Positions 38,736-48,701 of a stretch of DNA of 64,000 bases are shown piece after piece (within the stretch, counting starts at the first letter, position 1; each line of letters begins with the position of its first letter). This stretch comes from Elusimicrobiota bacterium (GTDB lineage Bacteria > Elusimicrobiota > Elusimicrobia > F11): assembly GCA_022072025.1 (NCBI GenBank), contig JAJVIP010000006.1, positions 170,087 to 234,086 of the forward strand, in the 5' to 3' direction. Both the position numbers and the translations under genes were made by a program. The notes under the pieces were generated by a model, which worked only from the letters and a program-made list of their open reading frames with translations, was not told the origin of the DNA and made no database searches.

Positions 38736-38739
38736 GCAT

Positions 38740-38759
38740 CCTCCCCAGGGCAAAGCCCT
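38740..38759 (-). promoter_or_regulatory. Hairpin directly before the giant gene's ribosome site
   Basis: On the minus strand the perfect inverted repeat AGGGC-TTT-GCCCT (38759-38747) abuts GGGGAGG, which lies five bases before the ATG at 38735. The stem could partly sequester the ribosome site or, unfolded, leave it free. It may tune translation of a very costly protein; this is inference from sequence only. Confidence 0.4.
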
Positions 38760-38829
38760 CGACCAGGATGAAGGGGGTCCTGATGTTCTTTTCGATTCGA
38801 TTCATATCCTCTCTGAACGTAGTTGCTGC

Positions 38830-41800
38830 TTAAAAACCAAATTTTTCCTGAATGAACGCCTGGAAGCCGGGATGAAACGCCTTCCATTTGGCAGCAGCCT
38901 TCTGCTTGGCCTCATTCACCGTCATATACAGGCTTGGAATGACAAAAAGGGTCAGCAAACTAGAACTCACCAGGCCGCCGACGACGGCAATGGCGAGAGG
39001 GCTCCATAAAACCGCGCTTTCGCTTCGGTCGAGCGCCATGGGGATGAGACCCATAACCGTTGTCACCTTGGTCATGAAAATGGGGCGTATGCGGTGACGG
39101 GCCGCAGTTTCCAGCAGTTCGGTTTGGCTTAAATCGGGGTTTTCTTTTTTAAGAAGATTCACTTTGTCCAAAAGCATGATTCCATTGTTGACCACGATGC
39201 CGCCCAGCATTAACAACCCAACGAGCACGCCCAGAGTCACGGTTGTCTGATGGAGGCATAAGGCCGCCACGGCGCCGATCGCGGACAACACCACCGTTCC
39301 CATGATGACCAATGGTTGCGAGAGCGATTCAAACTGGCAGGCCATCACCATGAAAATAAGGAAGACGGTCAAAAGAAGCGCTTTCCAGAAATCGCGGTTA
39401 GCGGTCACCATGTCCTCATACTGGCCGCCGATGTCGGCGTAATAATCCGGTGGGAATGACATCGAGTTCAAAATCTCTTTCACGTCTTTGGCCGCGCCTT
39501 CAAGCGAGGTCGTCCCCAAATTAGCCGAAACCTGAATCATGCGCGCCTTATTTCGATGCCAGACCTCGCTCGGCGACAAATCCGATTTTATGGAGGCCAC
39601 ATGCGATAGCGGAACTTGAGAGGCCTGCGGCGAGTTGGCCTGAGGCAAGGTGAGGAAGAGGTTCTTCATGCTCTCAACGGTTTCGTGCTGGTCGGGCCGC
39701 ACGCGGACCACGGTTTCCACTTCCTGCGCTTCATCAAAAAACGTGGTGGCGCGAAGCCCGCGCATCTGGGCATGGAGGGTTTCGGCGATCTCTTTGGTAT
39801 CCAGATTAAAGAGCGCGGCGCGCATGGGGTCGATATAAACGGAAAGCTGTGGACGGCCCGGACGGTAGCGGATTTTCACATCCGAGAGACCGGACACTTT
39901 GCCCATCTTTCCGGCGATCTCCATTGCGATCTTCGCCATCAGGTCGTACTCATAGCCGAAGATTTCCACGAAAATTTCTTTACCGGTTCGGGGTTCGGAA
40001 AAATAGCTGAAGGCCCGGTATTCTTTCGCGTAATTCTCCACCACGCGATCCACTTCGGGTCGGAGGGTGTTAATTACGTCCTGCGTCGTCATGTCGCGCT
40101 CGGCCAAGTCTTTAAGCGTGACGTAAATTTTTGAGGACCAGCCTTCGATCTTGGAAGAGACATTCCGGATCGCATCTTTGGTCGGCGGATAATCGCGCAC
40201 AGCTTTCTCCACTTCCTCGGCCACGCGGTTTGAAATGTCCAGCCGCACGCCGGTATCAAGCTCTACAAACACCACGAACTCGCCTTGTTCGGAGGACGCC
40301 ATGAAATCTTTCGGCAGTTGAAACACGAAAATGAGGAACGCAAAAACAAATACCGAGCCGATCAGGGCGAATACTTTTTTCCGGTTCGCCAAGCTCCACC
40401 GAAGATTTTTCTCGTAGCGGAGCACCATTAAGAGGCCCGCACCGATCACCGCTGCCGCCGCCAGGACATAGATGCCTTCGATCAAGGGGACATGAAAGAA
40501 GATCCGCATCGCCCCTATAATAAGGAGCGACACGCCGATAAAAACTGCGATTTCTCGACGGAAATTTGATTTTAATCGTTCGACGACGGGGACCCATTTT
40601 TGCTGCGCCAAATTGAAGCGGTTTTTCAATTCGCTTAATTTAAGAGCCACCTTCTGATCGTTGAAAGTCAGCCGCATTTCACGCGGATCGATCAGGCTTC
40701 CCAGGGCGGGGACGAGCGTCAATGCCACGAACAGAGAGGAAAATAGAGAAGCGGTTACAACGAAGGAAATTCCGGCGAAAAGAATTTGGGTTTGCTTTTG
40801 AAGAAGCGAGAACGGAAGAAAAACCACCACGATCGTCAATGTGCCGGCCACCATCGGCCCGACCATTTCATGCGCGGCGCGCGCCATCGCTTCTTTGAGC
40901 GGTAACTCCGGGTGCTCGGTTTTGATCCGGTCATAGGCCTCGATCACAACCACCGCGTTGTCCACCAAAAGTCCGATACCAAGAATCATTCCCGAAAGCG
41001 ACATCACGTTGATCGTGATGCCTTCCAGGTACATGAAGGCAAGCGTCATGAAAACGGAAACAGGAATCGACGCCGCCACGACCAGCGAGGTCCGCAAATC
41101 CGGACGGCGCACGGCAAAAGCCATCACGCCGATCAGAACCGGCGCCACGAGCCACACGCTGTTGTTCAAGTCCCAGCGCATGAGATGAAAGAAAAAGACG
41201 TTCGCCGCCAAAGCCGCCAAGACCAGCGCGGCGACGGTTCGGGTGAAACGAGTCTTGGCGAGGAACACCGGAAGGACCAGCACAACGAGGGCGACTCCAT
41301 AGAGGAGCGTCATTTTGACGGAATTGATGGCGGAGAGAATCGCTTTGCGCTGGTTGGAAATCGTGACGAGTTCGATACCGGCTGGAAGCGTTTCTTTAAA
41401 TTGGCGGGCTTCCTTTTCGACCGCGGCCGCCACTTTGACCGTGTTGGCCGAGCTTTCCTTTTGAACATACACCGTCACCGCGGATTTGGCGTTAAGCCTC
41501 GAATAGCTTTCCGATTCCAGGTAGGAATCTTTCACGTCGGCCACATCTTTGACGCGGACGCGTCCGCCGTTCTTTGTGACGGCGAGCGTCATGTTTCGAA
41601 TATCGTCCAGCGACCGAAACGCGCCCACAGTGCGGACACCAAAAAGAAGAGTCGGCGATCCCGACACTTCTCCCGTCCGCAGATTCAAATTGTTCTGCTC
41701 CAAAACACCCACGACTTTCTTGATCGGAAGTCCCACAGAAGCCAGGCGGTTGCGGTCGATGTCCACAATGATCTTCCGTTCGCGGCCGCCGCCCACTTCG

Positions 41801-42384
41801 ACATTCGCCACCCCGTCCACGCGGATAAGTTTTTCCTTAAGGCCCGAGTCCACCAAGCGTCGCAATTCTTCCGGGGTGTATTTCTCGGAGGTGAGCGCTG
41901 TGATGTAGATTGGCGCATCGGATTCTTCGTAGCGGGCGATCACCGGTTTCTCTATTTCAGGCGGGAGCTTTGGCTTCACCCGCAAAAACTTCTCGCGAAC
42001 TTCGAGCGCCGCCAGGTCCATGTCGATGCCCGGCTCGAATTCCAGCGTCACAATGGAACGGTCTTTTTTGGAAGACGACACCAAATTTCTTAAACGCGAG
42101 ACCGATCCCATCGCTTCCTCAATAGGCTTGGTCACAAGACGCTCGACTTCGGGCGGTGGCATCCCGCCGCGCACGTCCACAAAAATCGTCACGTTTCCAT
42201 AAGCCACATTCGGCATGAGTTCAACCGGCAGATGAATCAACGCGGCCACCCCAAAAATAGAAATGGCAGAAAGGAGCATCGCCAGGGACACCGGACGGTT
42301 CATCGCGAACGCGGGGAGCTTTCGCGCCACGGCGATGAGGAGAGCCCCAAACAAAAGCGCATGAACAAGTTGAATCAGGCTCAT
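38830..42384 (-). CDS. RND-family efflux permease with extra membrane segments
   Basis: The ATG at 42384 overlaps the stop of the preceding permease gene by four bases (ATGA). The 1184-residue product has the HAE1/AcrB layout: PVELMPNVAYGNVTIFVDV at the start, a pore domain pair, GIGLLVDNAVVVIEAYDR in TM4, and GGIVVNNGIMLLDKVN plus RIRPIFMTKVTTVMGLIP near the end. It is about 140 residues longer than AcrB. Additional hydrophobic helices appear at the N-terminus (IQLVHALLFGALLIAV), after TM2 and in the central loop (residues about 640-700). Such pumps drive export across both membranes by proton flow with an adaptor and TolC. Substrate unknown. Confidence 0.92.
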   Translation of the reverse strand: MSLIQLVHALLFGALLIAVARKLPAFAMNRPVSLAMLLSAISIFGVAALIHLPVELMPNVAYGNVTIFVDVRGGMPPPEVERLVTKPIEEAMGSVSRLRNLVSSSKKDRSIVTLEFEPGIDMDLAALEVREKFLRVKPKLPPEIEKPVIARYEESDAPIYITALTSEKYTPEELRRLVDSGLKEKLIRVDGVANVEVGGGRERKIIVDIDRNRLASVGLPIKKVVGVLEQNNLNLRTGEVSGSPTLLFGVRTVGAFRSLDDIRNMTLAVTKNGGRVRVKDVADVKDSYLESESYSRLNAKSAVTVYVQKESSANTVKVAAAVEKEARQFKETLPAGIELVTISNQRKAILSAINSVKMTLLYGVALVVLVLPVFLAKTRFTRTVAALVLAALAANVFFFHLMRWDLNNSVWLVAPVLIGVMAFAVRRPDLRTSLVVAASIPVSVFMTLAFMYLEGITINVMSLSGMILGIGLLVDNAVVVIEAYDRIKTEHPELPLKEAMARAAHEMVGPMVAGTLTIVVVFLPFSLLQKQTQILFAGISFVVTASLFSSLFVALTLVPALGSLIDPREMRLTFNDQKVALKLSELKNRFNLAQQKWVPVVERLKSNFRREIAVFIGVSLLIIGAMRIFFHVPLIEGIYVLAAAAVIGAGLLMVLRYEKNLRWSLANRKKVFALIGSVFVFAFLIFVFQLPKDFMASSEQGEFVVFVELDTGVRLDISNRVAEEVEKAVRDYPPTKDAIRNVSSKIEGWSSKIYVTLKDLAERDMTTQDVINTLRPEVDRVVENYAKEYRAFSYFSEPRTGKEIFVEIFGYEYDLMAKIAMEIAGKMGKVSGLSDVKIRYRPGRPQLSVYIDPMRAALFNLDTKEIAETLHAQMRGLRATTFFDEAQEVETVVRVRPDQHETVESMKNLFLTLPQANSPQASQVPLSHVASIKSDLSPSEVWHRNKARMIQVSANLGTTSLEGAAKDVKEILNSMSFPPDYYADIGGQYEDMVTANRDFWKALLLTVFLIFMVMACQFESLSQPLVIMGTVVLSAIGAVAALCLHQTTVTLGVLVGLLMLGGIVVNNGIMLLDKVNLLKKENPDLSQTELLETAARHRIRPIFMTKVTTVMGLIPMALDRSESAVLWSPLAIAVVGGLVSSSLLTLFVIPSLYMTVNEAKQKAAAKWKAFHPGFQAFIQEKFGF

Positions 42385-45300
42385 GCTTCCTGGTCCTTCT
42401 TTTTCAGAATCGCGCCGAGCATCCGTGATTTCTCGGCGAACCATGCCTTATTGGCGGAGCTCAATACCGTTTCATCTACAAAGAGGAAAAGAGCCGGCAA
42501 GATTACGAGGGTCAAAAGCGTCGAAACGAACAGGCCCGACACGATCACAATCGCCATGGGCGATTGCATGTCCGAGCCTTCGCCGATCCCCAAAGCCAAG
42601 GGCAGCATCCCGATGATCGTGGTAAGAGCCGTCATCACGATGGGCCGGAGGCGCGTGTGGCATCCTTTAAGAAGCGCTTCTTTTAGAGAGGAACCATCCT
42701 CGCGGCTTTGGTTCACAAAATCGATCAGCACGATACCGTTATTCACCACGATGCCGGCCAGAAGCACCATGCCCATGCCTGCCATCGCGGTAATTTTGTT
42801 CGCGGTGAGAAGAAGACCGGGCGCAAGTCCAATGACCGCCATCGGGATTGTGAAAAGAATAAGGAACGGCTGCCACAAGCTTTCAAACTGCGCGGCCATA
42901 ATCATGAACACGAAAACAATGGAGAGAACCAAAACGATTTGGAGGCTTTGGAAGGATTCCGCCATGCGCGCAGATTCGCCGGTGAGAGTGAGCGAAACAT
43001 CCTTTTCCTTGAATTGACCTAGGATCGCAGTGATGTCGCGGGATACTTTATCGAGTGATCGGCCTCCCAAATCAGCGGACACAAGAACTGTGCGCTGCTG
43101 GTCGTAGCGGATGATCTCGCTCGGGCCTTTGCCGTTTCTCACATACGCCACGGCGCTCACCGGCACGTCCGTCTCAAGCGGGCTGCGAACCAACAGCGAT
43201 TCGACGGCCACGATATTTTTCCGGTCGTCTTCCCGCAGTCGCAATCGAACGTCGATTTCCTTGCCACCTTCGCGGAACTTCGAGACCACTTTTCCTTTGA
43301 TGGCGGTCAAAACCGTTTCGGCCAAATCCGAAACCGACAAGCTGACATTTGCCAGCGCGTCACGCTTCACGTCCAGTTGCAGCTCTGGAGCCGCTTCAGC
43401 GATACCAGCTCGCACGTTTACGAGGCCCTTAACCGATTTCATTTTCTCGGCAAGTTGCTCTGAGACATTCTCAAGTTTCTTCAAATCGTAGCCTTTGACT
43501 TCGACCACAACCGGCGCGCCCGGACCAGCCAGGAATGAAAATGATCCGCCCTGCTCAAAAACGCCGACCCGCCCCCCGCCCAGGGAGACCTGGCTTAATT
43601 CGTCTTGAATGTCTTCTTTCACGCGCCGCGTGGAGCGGCTCCAGCGGTCGCTCAAATCCGCCACGATCTGCGCTTGATGGCTCCCAAGCGGTTGAAGTCC
43701 TTCCTGCGGAATGGAACCGACTGTCACCGATTGGTGCTCGATATCGCGGACTTCTTTCAACGCGGATTCGATTCGGATCGCGGTTCCGTTGGTGGTTTCA
43801 AGCGACGTTCCGACCGGCATGTCCAGCTTCAAAATCAATTGGTTGCTCTCGACATTCGGGAACAGGGATTTGGGCAGAAAAAAAAGAACAATGACACTTA
43901 GGAGGAACGCGCCGCTCACCCACGACAAGACGCGGGAGGGATTGTCGAGCGCAAACGCCAAGAGGCGATTATAGCGCTCCGTCCATTCGGATCCTCGTTC
44001 GCGCAAACGGACGATGAACGGCCAGGAGGACATTTCTTTGGGCGGCAGCGCAGCGGCCAACATGGGGATAACTGTGAAAGCGACGACTTGAGAAACGAGC
44101 TGCGAGAAAATGATCGTCCAGGCCAAGTCCTTAAAAATTTGGCCAATGACGCCTGTCACAAAAATAAGAGGAAGAAAAACCGCCACGGTGGTCAGGTTTG
44201 AACTTGTGACCGCGCCGAAGACTTCCGCCGAGCCTTCGATGGCGGCATTCAGCGAACGCTTGCCCATCGAACGGTGGCGGGCGATATTTTCCTGAACGAC
44301 GATGGCGCCGTCCACGAGGTTTCCGATGCCGATGGCGATGGCGGCCAAGGTGATCGTGTTCAAGCTCATGCCCTTACCGAACATACAGAAAAGAGTTCCG
44401 AAGACGGAAATCGGGATCGCCAAACTCACGACCGAAGCGTCGCGGCGGTTGCCCAAGAATATGAGGAGCACGAGAAAAGCCAGCAAGCCGCCGATCAGCC
44501 CGTCCTGCACCATGCCGTGAATGCCGGACTTCACATATATTGATTGGTCATACACGACGCGAAGCGAAACACCGGAAGGAAGCTTCGATTGGATCTCCGG
44601 CAGTTTGTCCTTAACCGAGTCGGCCACTCGCACGATGTTCGCTTCCGCTTGTTTAAGAATTGAAATGGACACTGTCGGCTGGCCGTCATAGCGGGAATGG
44701 CTGGACACTTCTGCCAGCGTGTCCAAAACCCGCCCCAAACTACCGAGGGCGATGGGCTGTGGATGCTCCCGATCATTGGCGCCCTGCGCCTTGCGCCGTT
44801 TGATTTCTTGAGAACTTAGGCCACTTGAAAACTTGGACCGGTCCACGGCCACCGCAATGTTTTCCAGTTGAGAAACGGTCTCAAAAGTTCCCAACACGCG
44901 GACCACGTACTCGAATTTATCGTCTTTCACAGTGCCGGCTGGATAGGTGATATTGGCGCGCGAGATCGCCTGGCCTACGTCTAAAATAGGAAGACCGCGG
45001 GCCGCGAGCTTGGCCTGATCGATCTCAACCAGGATCTCACGTTCACGGCCGCCCGTAATTGCCACGGCCGCCACGCCGCGCGCCTTCTCCATCATTTCCG
45101 CCACGGGTCGGCGGGCCAATGTCAGAAGTTCATGCTCGCTCAACGGCCCGGAAAGGGTCATCGTCAACACTGGGAGCGCAAACGGATTGAACTTTTCGAT
45201 CCGAGGCTCGCCGGCATCTCTGGGGAGCTTGGCTTTTGCGAGATCGACTTTCTCACGCAAATTCAGAGAGGCCAGATCCATGTTCGTACCCCAAAGAAAC

Positions 45301-45584
45301 TCAACCGTCGCAATGGAAATGCCTTCGCGGGAGGAGGAGTGGATCCGGTGGACATTTTTCACGGTGCCGGCGGCTTCTTCAACGACTTTGGTGACGAGGT
45401 TTTCAACTTCTTGGCTGGAGGCGTTCGGATAAGAGGTGAGAACGTTGAGTTCGGGGAATTGCAGATCGGGCATGAATTCGCGGTCAAGGCGAAACCAAGC
45501 CATAATGCCGAACAGAATGACGGTGGCCGTCAGCATCGAGACGGTAACACGTCTTCTGGCGCAAAAGTCGATCAACCCCTTCAC
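42381..45584 (-). CDS. RND-family efflux permease
   Basis: A 1067-residue permease of usual length with GTG start. It opens FCARRRVTVSMLTATVILFG, then FMPDLQFPELNVLTSYPNAS, has VDGAIVVQENIARHR in TM4, FKDLAWTIIFSQLVSQVVAF in the mid-protein membrane segment, and GIVVNNGIVLIDFVNQSR near the end, all HAE1 signatures. Only one Asp is present in the TM4 motif (VDG), as in many MdtB/MexF-like pumps. It sits 24 bases after the adaptor gene and overlaps the second permease by four bases. Two different permeases sharing one adaptor resembles the MdtBC arrangement, where a heterotrimer forms; this is an analogy only. Confidence 0.93.
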   Translation of the reverse strand: MKGLIDFCARRRVTVSMLTATVILFGIMAWFRLDREFMPDLQFPELNVLTSYPNASSQEVENLVTKVVEEAAGTVKNVHRIHSSSREGISIATVEFLWGTNMDLASLNLREKVDLAKAKLPRDAGEPRIEKFNPFALPVLTMTLSGPLSEHELLTLARRPVAEMMEKARGVAAVAITGGREREILVEIDQAKLAARGLPILDVGQAISRANITYPAGTVKDDKFEYVVRVLGTFETVSQLENIAVAVDRSKFSSGLSSQEIKRRKAQGANDREHPQPIALGSLGRVLDTLAEVSSHSRYDGQPTVSISILKQAEANIVRVADSVKDKLPEIQSKLPSGVSLRVVYDQSIYVKSGIHGMVQDGLIGGLLAFLVLLIFLGNRRDASVVSLAIPISVFGTLFCMFGKGMSLNTITLAAIAIGIGNLVDGAIVVQENIARHRSMGKRSLNAAIEGSAEVFGAVTSSNLTTVAVFLPLIFVTGVIGQIFKDLAWTIIFSQLVSQVVAFTVIPMLAAALPPKEMSSWPFIVRLRERGSEWTERYNRLLAFALDNPSRVLSWVSGAFLLSVIVLFFLPKSLFPNVESNQLILKLDMPVGTSLETTNGTAIRIESALKEVRDIEHQSVTVGSIPQEGLQPLGSHQAQIVADLSDRWSRSTRRVKEDIQDELSQVSLGGGRVGVFEQGGSFSFLAGPGAPVVVEVKGYDLKKLENVSEQLAEKMKSVKGLVNVRAGIAEAAPELQLDVKRDALANVSLSVSDLAETVLTAIKGKVVSKFREGGKEIDVRLRLREDDRKNIVAVESLLVRSPLETDVPVSAVAYVRNGKGPSEIIRYDQQRTVLVSADLGGRSLDKVSRDITAILGQFKEKDVSLTLTGESARMAESFQSLQIVLVLSIVFVFMIMAAQFESLWQPFLILFTIPMAVIGLAPGLLLTANKITAMAGMGMVLLAGIVVNNGIVLIDFVNQSREDGSSLKEALLKGCHTRLRPIVMTALTTIIGMLPLALGIGEGSDMQSPMAIVIVSGLFVSTLLTLVILPALFLFVDETVLSSANKAWFAEKSRMLGAILKKKDQEA

Positions 45585-45608
45585 AGTTTCACTCGGCCTT
45601 GAAGAGAT

Positions 45609-46706
45609 TTAGTTCGTTTCGGCGGCTTTCGATCCGGCGGGCTCAAACCGTTCCGGTTCGCCTGCTGATGCGACCAGGGTTCCTTGCTCCACCGCGTGCG
45701 TCACCACATCAGAAACGATGGTGTCGCCTTCATTCAAGCCCTTCACGACTTCATAATGGTTGCGGGTCACATAACCGATCTCAACCGGGGTGGCCACTGT
45801 CTTGCCGTCTTTGCCAACCACCATGACCGATTTCTTTTCGGCGTCATACGCTTCGCGCGGAATGACAAGAGCCGGGATATTGTAAGTGACGATTTCACAG
45901 CGGGCCGAAAGGCCGGGACGGAGATTTTTCTGCACGTCCACCGGAATTCCAACCAGCACCAAACCGGTCCGTCCGGTGGTTGTGACTTCTCTTGAAACGC
46001 CCACCACTTCGCCTTCGATTTTCTTGCCAGGGAAAGCTTCCACTTCAATCAAAGCCTTCTGGCCTTCAACCACGGAAGCAAGCTGGCTTTCCACAATGCC
46101 CGTTTCCAAAACAAGCCGACCTTTGGAAGCCACCAGCACCGCCATGATGTCGCTGCGGCCCACGGTTTCGCCCACCTGTTTATTGATTTGTGAAACACTT
46201 CCGCTGACAGGCGCATAAATGAAGGTATCCTGATAATCCTTGTTTGCCAAATCGAACGCCGCTTGCGCGTCCTCCACATCATAGGTGGTGGCACCACCCG
46301 CATCGAGCAACTCTTTGGCTCGAATCAGCGCGGTTTCCGCTTGCTTCCGTCGCGCAGCGGCCCGCGTATGATCCAATTCAAAGAGCACCTGGCCGGTTTT
46401 GACCCGCTGGCCCACATCAACGCGAGCCGCGATCAACCGTTCTTCTTGCCCGTTGAAAGACATCTCAATGGTATTGCCCTTGATGGTTCCAACCAGTCCC
46501 GCGATGGAATCCGTAAAGGGCTTCTTCTCGACGATAAACAATGGAACCTGCGTCGCGGCCGGATCGGCTGCCAGTGCGGCGGCCAAGGCCTTCTCTTTTC
46601 CGCTTGTTTTCGTGGCCTGCACCAGGCGGACCACCAAAACCACCACCATAAGCCCCAACATCAAGGCGCTGATGGTAATCAGTCTTTTTTTCTTCTCAAC
46701 ACTCAT
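45609..46706 (-). CDS. RND efflux periplasmic adaptor (membrane-fusion) protein
   Basis: The ATG at 46706 follows AGGAGGGG by six bases. The 365-residue product has an N-terminal membrane anchor (LITISALMLGLMVVVLVVRLV), then the two lipoyl half-motifs (VDVGQRVKTGQVLFELD and the later FIYAPVSGSVSQINKQVGETV) flanking a short helical hairpin, and a beta-barrel/membrane-proximal domain ending NEGDTIVSDV. This is the HlyD/AcrA-type adaptor joining the permeases to TolC. The hairpin is short (about 60 residues). Gap to the TolC gene is 22 bases; all four pump genes are evidently one operon. Confidence 0.93.
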   Translation of the reverse strand: MSVEKKKRLITISALMLGLMVVVLVVRLVQATKTSGKEKALAAALAADPAATQVPLFIVEKKPFTDSIAGLVGTIKGNTIEMSFNGQEERLIAARVDVGQRVKTGQVLFELDHTRAAARRKQAETALIRAKELLDAGGATTYDVEDAQAAFDLANKDYQDTFIYAPVSGSVSQINKQVGETVGRSDIMAVLVASKGRLVLETGIVESQLASVVEGQKALIEVEAFPGKKIEGEVVGVSREVTTTGRTGLVLVGIPVDVQKNLRPGLSARCEIVTYNIPALVIPREAYDAEKKSVMVVGKDGKTVATPVEIGYVTRNHYEVVKGLNEGDTIVSDVVTHAVEQGTLVASAGEPERFEPAGSKAAETN

Positions 46707-46728
46707 AGTTACCCCTCCTGCTTGTAAA

Positions 46729-48180
46729 TCATTTTTGGGCGAATAAATTGGGAACGCCGACCACCTTCGCCAATGCGGCCTGCAAAATCTGATAGTTGCT
46801 TCGCGCGGCGACAAGCGCCGCTTCCGCCAACGCGAGTTCATTGCGGAGTTTCGCCCGTTCGGAAATGGGCAATGTGCGGTGAGAGGTTTTCACGCGGGAA
46901 ATCCGGTATTCGGTTTTTTTCCATTCCACTTCGTTCTCTGCAAATGAAAGCTGCGTGAGTCCTTTTTTCCAATTTGCATAGGCCTCGCGCACGTCGGCCA
47001 GGATTTCCAGTTGGGATTGCTCGAATTGGGTTTTCGCTTGGTGATAAGCGTAGGCGCTGTCTTTGATTTCGGATTTTGTTTTGAAGCCGTCGAGAAGTCC
47101 CAGGTTGGCCGTGCCGGTTTTTGATTCGGTTCGGGTGGATTGTCCAATCTTGGGGCTGGTCTTTTGTTGGAAACCAGAAACGCTGAGCGTATTGAGGGCA
47201 AAGTATTGGCTCACATTGACTCCGATCTGCCAATCTTCGGTGAGTTTGAATTCCTCGTTCTCATAGGCGCCGCCACTTTTGCCGTAGAAGCCGTTGACGC
47301 CCAATCGCGGCCAGTAATTTCCTTTCTGTGCCTTGTATCCGAAGAGGGATGCTTCGGCTGAATTCTTTTGAATCCGAAGGTCAGGGTTGTTGGCTTGAGC
47401 GATGAGGAGGCATTGATCAAGAGAAATTGTTGATCGGTTGAACTCGTAATTCGCAGCGGGCTCATAATCCGGTGGCGTCGAGAGACCCAGGGCAATTGTC
47501 CAGCGCCACAAGGCAGCTTCGCGTTCGGCTTCGGCGCTCTCGATGGCGAGGGAAGCCTGATGATATTGCGAGCCGATCATCAGATAGGTTTCTTTGTCGA
47601 TGACGTTCCGCTGGAAGAGGCGTTCGCCGCCCCGGCGTTCCGCTTCCAAATCCGTCAAAGCGCGTTTGTAGATTTGGATGGCTTCTCTGGACCTCACCAT
47701 CTGCCAATAGGCTTCGCGTACATTATAAAGGACGTCCCGTTCCGCCTTGTCTCGCTTGGCCTTAGATGACTCCCAATTTGCTTCCGCCTGCTGAAGCGTC
47801 CGATAGAGCTTGCCCCCCTGGATCAAGGGTTGGGAAAGCTGAACACCATAACTTTGCTCCTTAAATTCCGGCGTCCCTAAATCGCGGTTGGCTTCGCCGC
47901 GGGTTTCCTCGGCTTTGAGATTGATTGCCGGCCAAAGAGCACGGGCGGCTTCGTCTTTCTTAGATTTGGTGACGGAAACTTCTTCGTTGGCGAGTTGGAC
48001 GTTGGGGTGGTTCTTAAAAGCAAGTTGTTCGCTTTCTTCGAGGGTAACGTTTTTCTGAGGAAGGGATTCGGCGGCGTTAATGCGGAGGGTGAAAAAGGAG
48101 AGGAGAACCAGCCAGATAAACACATCAATTCTGGCTGCCCGGTTCAGTGGGACATATAAGTTAGGGTATGTTTCTCTCAC
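46729..48180 (-). CDS. TolC-family outer-membrane efflux protein
   Basis: A 483-residue protein with a signal peptide (WLVLLSFFTLRINA), then two repeats of the OEP fold: long heptad helices (SVTKSKKDEAARALWPAINLK and a second half near residue 260) with LIQGGKLYRTLQQAEANWE-type strands. Length and repeat structure fit TolC/OprM. The GTG at 48180 is the farthest start; another GTG about 19 codons in would leave a shorter signal. The gene heads the operon TolC-adaptor-permease-permease, and its upstream region probably holds the promoter for everything down to the giant gene. Confidence 0.92.
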   Translation of the reverse strand: MRETYPNLYVPLNRAARIDVFIWLVLLSFFTLRINAAESLPQKNVTLEESEQLAFKNHPNVQLANEEVSVTKSKKDEAARALWPAINLKAEETRGEANRDLGTPEFKEQSYGVQLSQPLIQGGKLYRTLQQAEANWESSKAKRDKAERDVLYNVREAYWQMVRSREAIQIYKRALTDLEAERRGGERLFQRNVIDKETYLMIGSQYHQASLAIESAEAEREAALWRWTIALGLSTPPDYEPAANYEFNRSTISLDQCLLIAQANNPDLRIQKNSAEASLFGYKAQKGNYWPRLGVNGFYGKSGGAYENEEFKLTEDWQIGVNVSQYFALNTLSVSGFQQKTSPKIGQSTRTESKTGTANLGLLDGFKTKSEIKDSAYAYHQAKTQFEQSQLEILADVREAYANWKKGLTQLSFAENEVEWKKTEYRISRVKTSHRTLPISERAKLRNELALAEAALVAARSNYQILQAALAKVVGVPNLFAQK

Positions 48181-48701
48181 GTTATCGCGTTTTCCTTAAT
48201 CCTTTATGGATAGATCCACCCCCCTTAATTTTGCCTTAAGGAGAAATGAATTTTCGGTTAAGTCACCGGAGAAAACGCGCTGTAAACTTCAATATTTCTT
48301 TGGCCGACGTGGGACCGGCCTGTGGATCAAGGGCGCACTCTCTTCTCCTCAACTTTTCCGGATTCCATTATTGTGCTCATGAATCATGACCTGAAGTGGT
48401 ATGGCTTGTTAAAAAAATTGGGGTAAACAAAAGGCAGCGAATTCGCTGAGCGCTAATGCTAACGCCCACTAATTTCAGAAAAGAAGTATCATTCAACAAC
48501 ACAGGTTCAATCACGAGGTCTTCCCTCCATAGAAATTGGTCCCAACGGCATACAGGTATTTTCCGTCTTAAAAAGGGGCGGACATTGTACTCAACTTTAT
48601 GTAAATTGTGTGTCAAATAATTGTAAATCTTTTGTAAGCTCACCTGTTTTTGGTCGATCTTCATCTAGTTTTCGATGTGAATCGTATAATCCTAATATTC
48701 A
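48181..48701. other. Intergenic region upstream of the pump operon
   Basis: About 520 bases with no convincing gene. The part near 48181-48300 should contain the promoter of the TolC operon, but I cannot pick a confident -35/-10 pair. A short inverted repeat, GGCCG...CGGCC, lies at 48302-48320. A 95-codon minus-strand frame at 48377-48664 lacks a ribosome site and reads as non-coding. Confidence 0.4.

Noticed and set aside
40912-42093. A 393-codon plus-strand open frame opposite the RND permease
   Set aside because: The opposite strand encodes a clear RND permease; the antisense product is His/Arg-rich with no recognisable fold.
48377-48664. A 95-codon minus-strand open frame upstream of the pump operon
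   Set aside because: No ribosome site, no domain and a composition unlike neighbouring genes; it lies where a promoter region is expected.
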